Assembly: GCA_964621645.1 (NCBI GenBank)
Contig: CAZUMH010000088.1
Span: forward strand, 1 to 15,074
Origin: CAZUMH01 sp964621645
Lineage (GTDB): Bacteria > Zhuqueibacterota > QNDG01 > JAGLOF01
DNA length: 15,074 bases
Direction: 5' to 3'
Every line of letters begins with the position of its first letter. The stretch's first letter is position 1. The translations under genes were made by a program, and so were the position numbers. Under the pieces are notes generated by a model, which was not told the origin of the DNA, made no database searches, and worked only from the letters and a program-made list of their open reading frames with translations. Positions 12,400 through 15,074 of this stretch are shown here, in pieces.

Positions 12400-15074
12400 G
12401 GCCAGCCCCTTTATGCGATCGTTCAAACCACTGTTCTAATTCATTAAACAATTCTCCCTCGTTTTCACAGAGTTTCGTCTGTGCAGGGAGCGAATCTAAG
12501 AATATAGCACCATAAGTGCTGCCGGTCAAGCGGGAATCTAAAAGAAGCACCGCTCCCTGATCACTGCCGGAGCGGATAAGTCTTCCGAATCCCTGACGAA
12601 AACGAACCACTGCTTCCGGTACGGAATAGTTGAGAAATCCGTTCCCCGTCTCTTCCTGGGCCTTTTCACTTCGTGCCTGCACTACCGGTTCGCTGGGCAC
12701 ATCGAAAGGGATCCTGGTAATAATAAGCAGCTCCAGTGCCTTCCCCGGTATGTCGACTCCCTCCCAGAAACTGCTGGTGCCGAGCAGTACTGACTGACGA
12801 TCTTCCTGAAAATGCTCCAGCAGGGCCGTTCTGGATCCGTTGATCCCCTGAGCCAGCAGCCGGATTCCCCGTCTCTCGGTTTCAGGAAGCAGATAATCGT
12901 ATGCGGTTCGGAGCATGCTGTATGAGGTGAACAGCACCATCGTGCCCACCGGATGGTTTTCCAGGGCCCGTCTGATCAGCTCTGCCACGGCAGTAGAGTA
13001 ATTGGAATCCTTGGGAGGAGGAAGGAAGGTCGGAGCCAGAATCAGCGTCTGGGTGTCAAAATCGAATGGTGAACCAAAGGTCTCGCAGGTGACTCTATCC
13101 GGATCAATCCTGTCCAAACCCATCCTCGCCAGAAAATATTCGAATGAACCGGCTATAGAGAGAGTAGCTGAAGTGAAGAGACATCGTTCCAGCCCGGGAT
13201 AAAGAATCTCCCTCAATTTCTCGGCAATACTCAACGGCACGGAATTGAGCACCGCGTAGTTCTCAGTTTGGGAGCGGATTACTTCTCCCCAGACAATGAA
13301 ATCCCGGAATTCTCCCTGGTTGAAATGAGCCAGACTCTCTCGTAAAAAAGCCAGGTTTTCCAGTGTCGCTTCCACCTCTCGGCAGACAGCCTCAGCGTGT
13401 TCGCCGCGAGAATCAGTGACGCTGATCATCGAAAGCAACGCGGTTATATCCGAAGCCAGATCCGAGAGCAGCCTGTGTGATTCATGTAATTCATCCTGCA
13501 CATCTGCGAACATCTCCTCGGATCTTAAAAAACGCTTTTTGACGGAAAATCCTCTTGTGGTAAGGGGGTCTCCGATCAGAATTTTCATGACCGCAAAAAT
13601 AGCCTCGGATACCCTGGGAAGCCTGAGTGCCAGCCGCTGGGCGCGCTCGATTATGCGCAGCGCTTCATTCCGGTCACGCAGGGCCGAACACACCGGCAAC
13701 AGATCCGGCAACAGTCCCGTCTCAACGGGATTCTCACGATAGAGAGCACCTGCCATTTCCTGGAAACTCCGCTGGCTCAGGCGGAGATTCAAGGTATCGG
13801 AAGCGACTCTTTCAACGGCATGCGCCTCGTCAATGATAAGTGTGGTGTAGTCGCCTAAAACCGAATGCCCCATGGCCGCATCACTGAAGAGCAGTGAATG
13901 ATTGATAAGCACCAATCCCGCTCGACGGGAGGCTCCGCGTACACGCTGATAAAAACATTCCTGGTACCGGGGACACTCGTTTCCGGAGCAATGAACCGCG
14001 TCGGATTGGACCTGATACCAGACATCCCGGTTTTTATCACGCAGGAACCCGGCATTTTCCTCGACATCACCGGTACCGGTTTCTGCAGCCCAGAGTACCA
14101 ACGGCAACAGGCGGCGCCTCTGGGATACAGTAAAGAGATTCAATCCTTCCTCGAGGAGACGGCGCCAGCGCCGCTGACATAAATAGTTGTTCCTGCCTTT
14201 GAGGAGAACGGCGGAAAAAGGGCGGTCCAGTATCTTTAACAGCAGGGGAAGTTCATTGCGAAAAAGCTGTTCCTGTAAGGCTTTGGTGTGAGTAGAAAGG
14301 ATGGCCCTTTCGGAATTCGACAGGGCTCCGCGCAAGGCCGGATAAAGGTAGGCCATCGATTTACCGACCCCGGTGCCTGCCTCAGCCACCAGAAAGCCAT
14401 CCTGCCGGAAGGAACGCAGCACGGACAGAGCCATCTGCAGCTGCGGTTTGCGAAACTCATAGCGCGGCAGCCGTCCCGCCAGAACTCCTCCCGGCTGGAA
14501 GAAATTTTCGACATCTGACTGATCAGGAGGAGTAACCATTCCCCTCTCCTGCAACCCACTCTCCCACTCCAGAATATTGCTTTTCGGTCTTCTCCTTCTG
14601 CGGGTATGAAGCGACAGGGACCGGAGATATTTCTGAATTGAACTGAAGAGATTTTCATATCCGCCCGGCAGACCGCGTACCACCTGGAGGATATCGATGA
14701 TACTCTCCTCCGGTAACAGTACCGCTGTTTTCAGAAATTCTAAAAAAACCGCGGCCGTCACTTCCGCATCGCACAAAGCCCGGTGATTCGGAGAGGTATC
14801 TATCGAGAAATGCCGGGCCAGGTTCTCCAGGCGGTGACTGGACAGGGAAGGCAGCAGCAGACGGCTCAGATCCAGAGTATCCAGCAGCAGGTCGGGATTG
14901 AAATCCCAGACCACACCCGCCCGTTCACAGCCACGGCGCATGAAGGCGATATCGAAGTCAGCATTATGAGCAATTATCCATCTATCCTGAAAAAACGGCA
15001 TGATCTCAGGGAGGGTGTCGGCAAGCAACGGCTTATTGAGACAATCCTCCGGCTTAATACCGGTGATCTGGGTT
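12383..15074 (-). CDS. dinG: DnaQ-like exonuclease fused to DinG-type XPD-family helicase (5' end missing)
   Basis: The frame is open to the window edge; 896 residues are visible. The first visible residues (TQITGIKPEDCL) are an internal exonuclease motif, so the start and Exo I lie outside; the TTG at 15028 is not the start. Exo II is AHNADFD and Exo III is NHRALCDAE, giving a DEDDh 3'-5' exonuclease domain. The helicase follows: Walker A AEAGTGVGKS (about 14360-14390), cysteines suited to a 4Fe-4S cluster (NYLCQRRW, then CSGNECPRYQEC), the Walker B box IIDEAHAVE, and motif VI FRQGFGRLIRSGSDQG near the C-terminus. Such fusions occur in Firmicutes (Bacillus DinG) and other phyla and act in DNA repair or structure removal. 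The E. coli protein lacks the exonuclease part. Confidence 0.93.
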   Translation of the reverse strand, partial: TQITGIKPEDCLNKPLLADTLPEIMPFFQDRWIIAHNADFDIAFMRRGCERAGVVWDFNPDLLLDTLDLSRLLLPSLSSHRLENLARHFSIDTSPNHRALCDAEVTAAVFLEFLKTAVLLPEESIIDILQVVRGLPGGYENLFSSIQKYLRSLSLHTRRRRRPKSNILEWESGLQERGMVTPPDQSDVENFFQPGGVLAGRLPRYEFRKPQLQMALSVLRSFRQDGFLVAEAGTGVGKSMAYLYPALRGALSNSERAILSTHTKALQEQLFRNELPLLLKILDRPFSAVLLKGRNNYLCQRRWRRLLEEGLNLFTVSQRRRLLPLVLWAAETGTGDVEENAGFLRDKNRDVWYQVQSDAVHCSGNECPRYQECFYQRVRGASRRAGLVLINHSLLFSDAAMGHSVLGDYTTLIIDEAHAVERVASDTLNLRLSQRSFQEMAGALYRENPVETGLLPDLLPVCSALRDRNEALRIIERAQRLALRLPRVSEAIFAVMKILIGDPLTTRGFSVKKRFLRSEEMFADVQDELHESHRLLSDLASDITALLSMISVTDSRGEHAEAVCREVEATLENLAFLRESLAHFNQGEFRDFIVWGEVIRSQTENYAVLNSVPLSIAEKLREILYPGLERCLFTSATLSIAGSFEYFLARMGLDRIDPDRVTCETFGSPFDFDTQTLILAPTFLPPPKDSNYSTAVAELIRRALENHPVGTMVLFTSYSMLRTAYDYLLPETERRGIRLLAQGINGSRTALLEHFQEDRQSVLLGTSSFWEGVDIPGKALELLIITRIPFDVPSEPVVQARSEKAQEETGNGFLNYSVPEAVVRFRQGFGRLIRSGSDQGAVLLLDSRLTGSTYGAIFLDSLPAQTKLCENEGELFNELEQWFERSHKGAGHDRQD

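Noticed and set aside
1..15074. CRISPR arrays, insertion sequences, prophage genes, tRNA or rRNA
   Set aside because: No direct-repeat array, transposase, integrase, tRNA-like cloverleaf or rRNA segment was recognised by reading both strands.

Overview
The window reads as chromosomal core-genome DNA from a diderm (LPS-making) bacterium. It holds a complete Kdo pathway operon, housekeeping genes (pyrG, guaB, rpsT, dut) and consensus-like sigma70 promoters, with no sign of phage, transposon or CRISPR. The lineage cannot be fixed from sequence alone. Several traits suggest a bacterium outside the classical Enterobacteria: a metal-type KdsA with unusual loops, a TrpB2-type tryptophan synthase beta chain, an exonuclease-DinG fusion, and a DUF2953-GerW gene pair like ytfI-ytfJ of Bacillus.

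Layout. (1) Positions 1-5788, minus strand: one promoter (TTGACA-17-TATATT) drives kdsB, pyrG, kdsA, kdsC, a TalC-type transaldolase, kdsD and the start of a lipoprotein-like gene that may be lptC. Most junctions overlap by a few bases, suggesting translational coupling. The operon joins A5P production (transaldolase, KdsD), Kdo-8-P synthesis and dephosphorylation (KdsA, KdsC), CTP supply (PyrG) and CMP-Kdo activation (KdsB). (2) Positions 6034-7660, plus strand: a divergent promoter, a leader with a Trp-Phe-Trp-Trp codon run, alternative RNA stems and a perfect intrinsic terminator precede trpB2. This looks like a tryptophan attenuator controlling a lone trpB2. The trpB2 frame has an in-frame amber codon 34 codons before the next stop. 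(3) Positions 7683-10515, minus strand: DUF2953 membrane protein, GerW-family protein, a small UVR-like protein, dUTPase with its terminator, then a secreted double-PDZ protein. (4) Positions 10529-10883, plus strand: rpsT with its own promoter and terminator. (5) Positions 10945-15074, minus strand: guaB and, upstream and overlapping it, a DinG helicase fused to a DnaQ-like exonuclease whose 5' end lies outside the window.

The most notable item is the trpB2 leader. It appears to be a classical ribosome-stalling attenuator, with a leader ORF whose AUG lies almost on the predicted transcription start. The premature amber codon in the same gene is the second. Three promoters in the window share identical hexamers and spacing.
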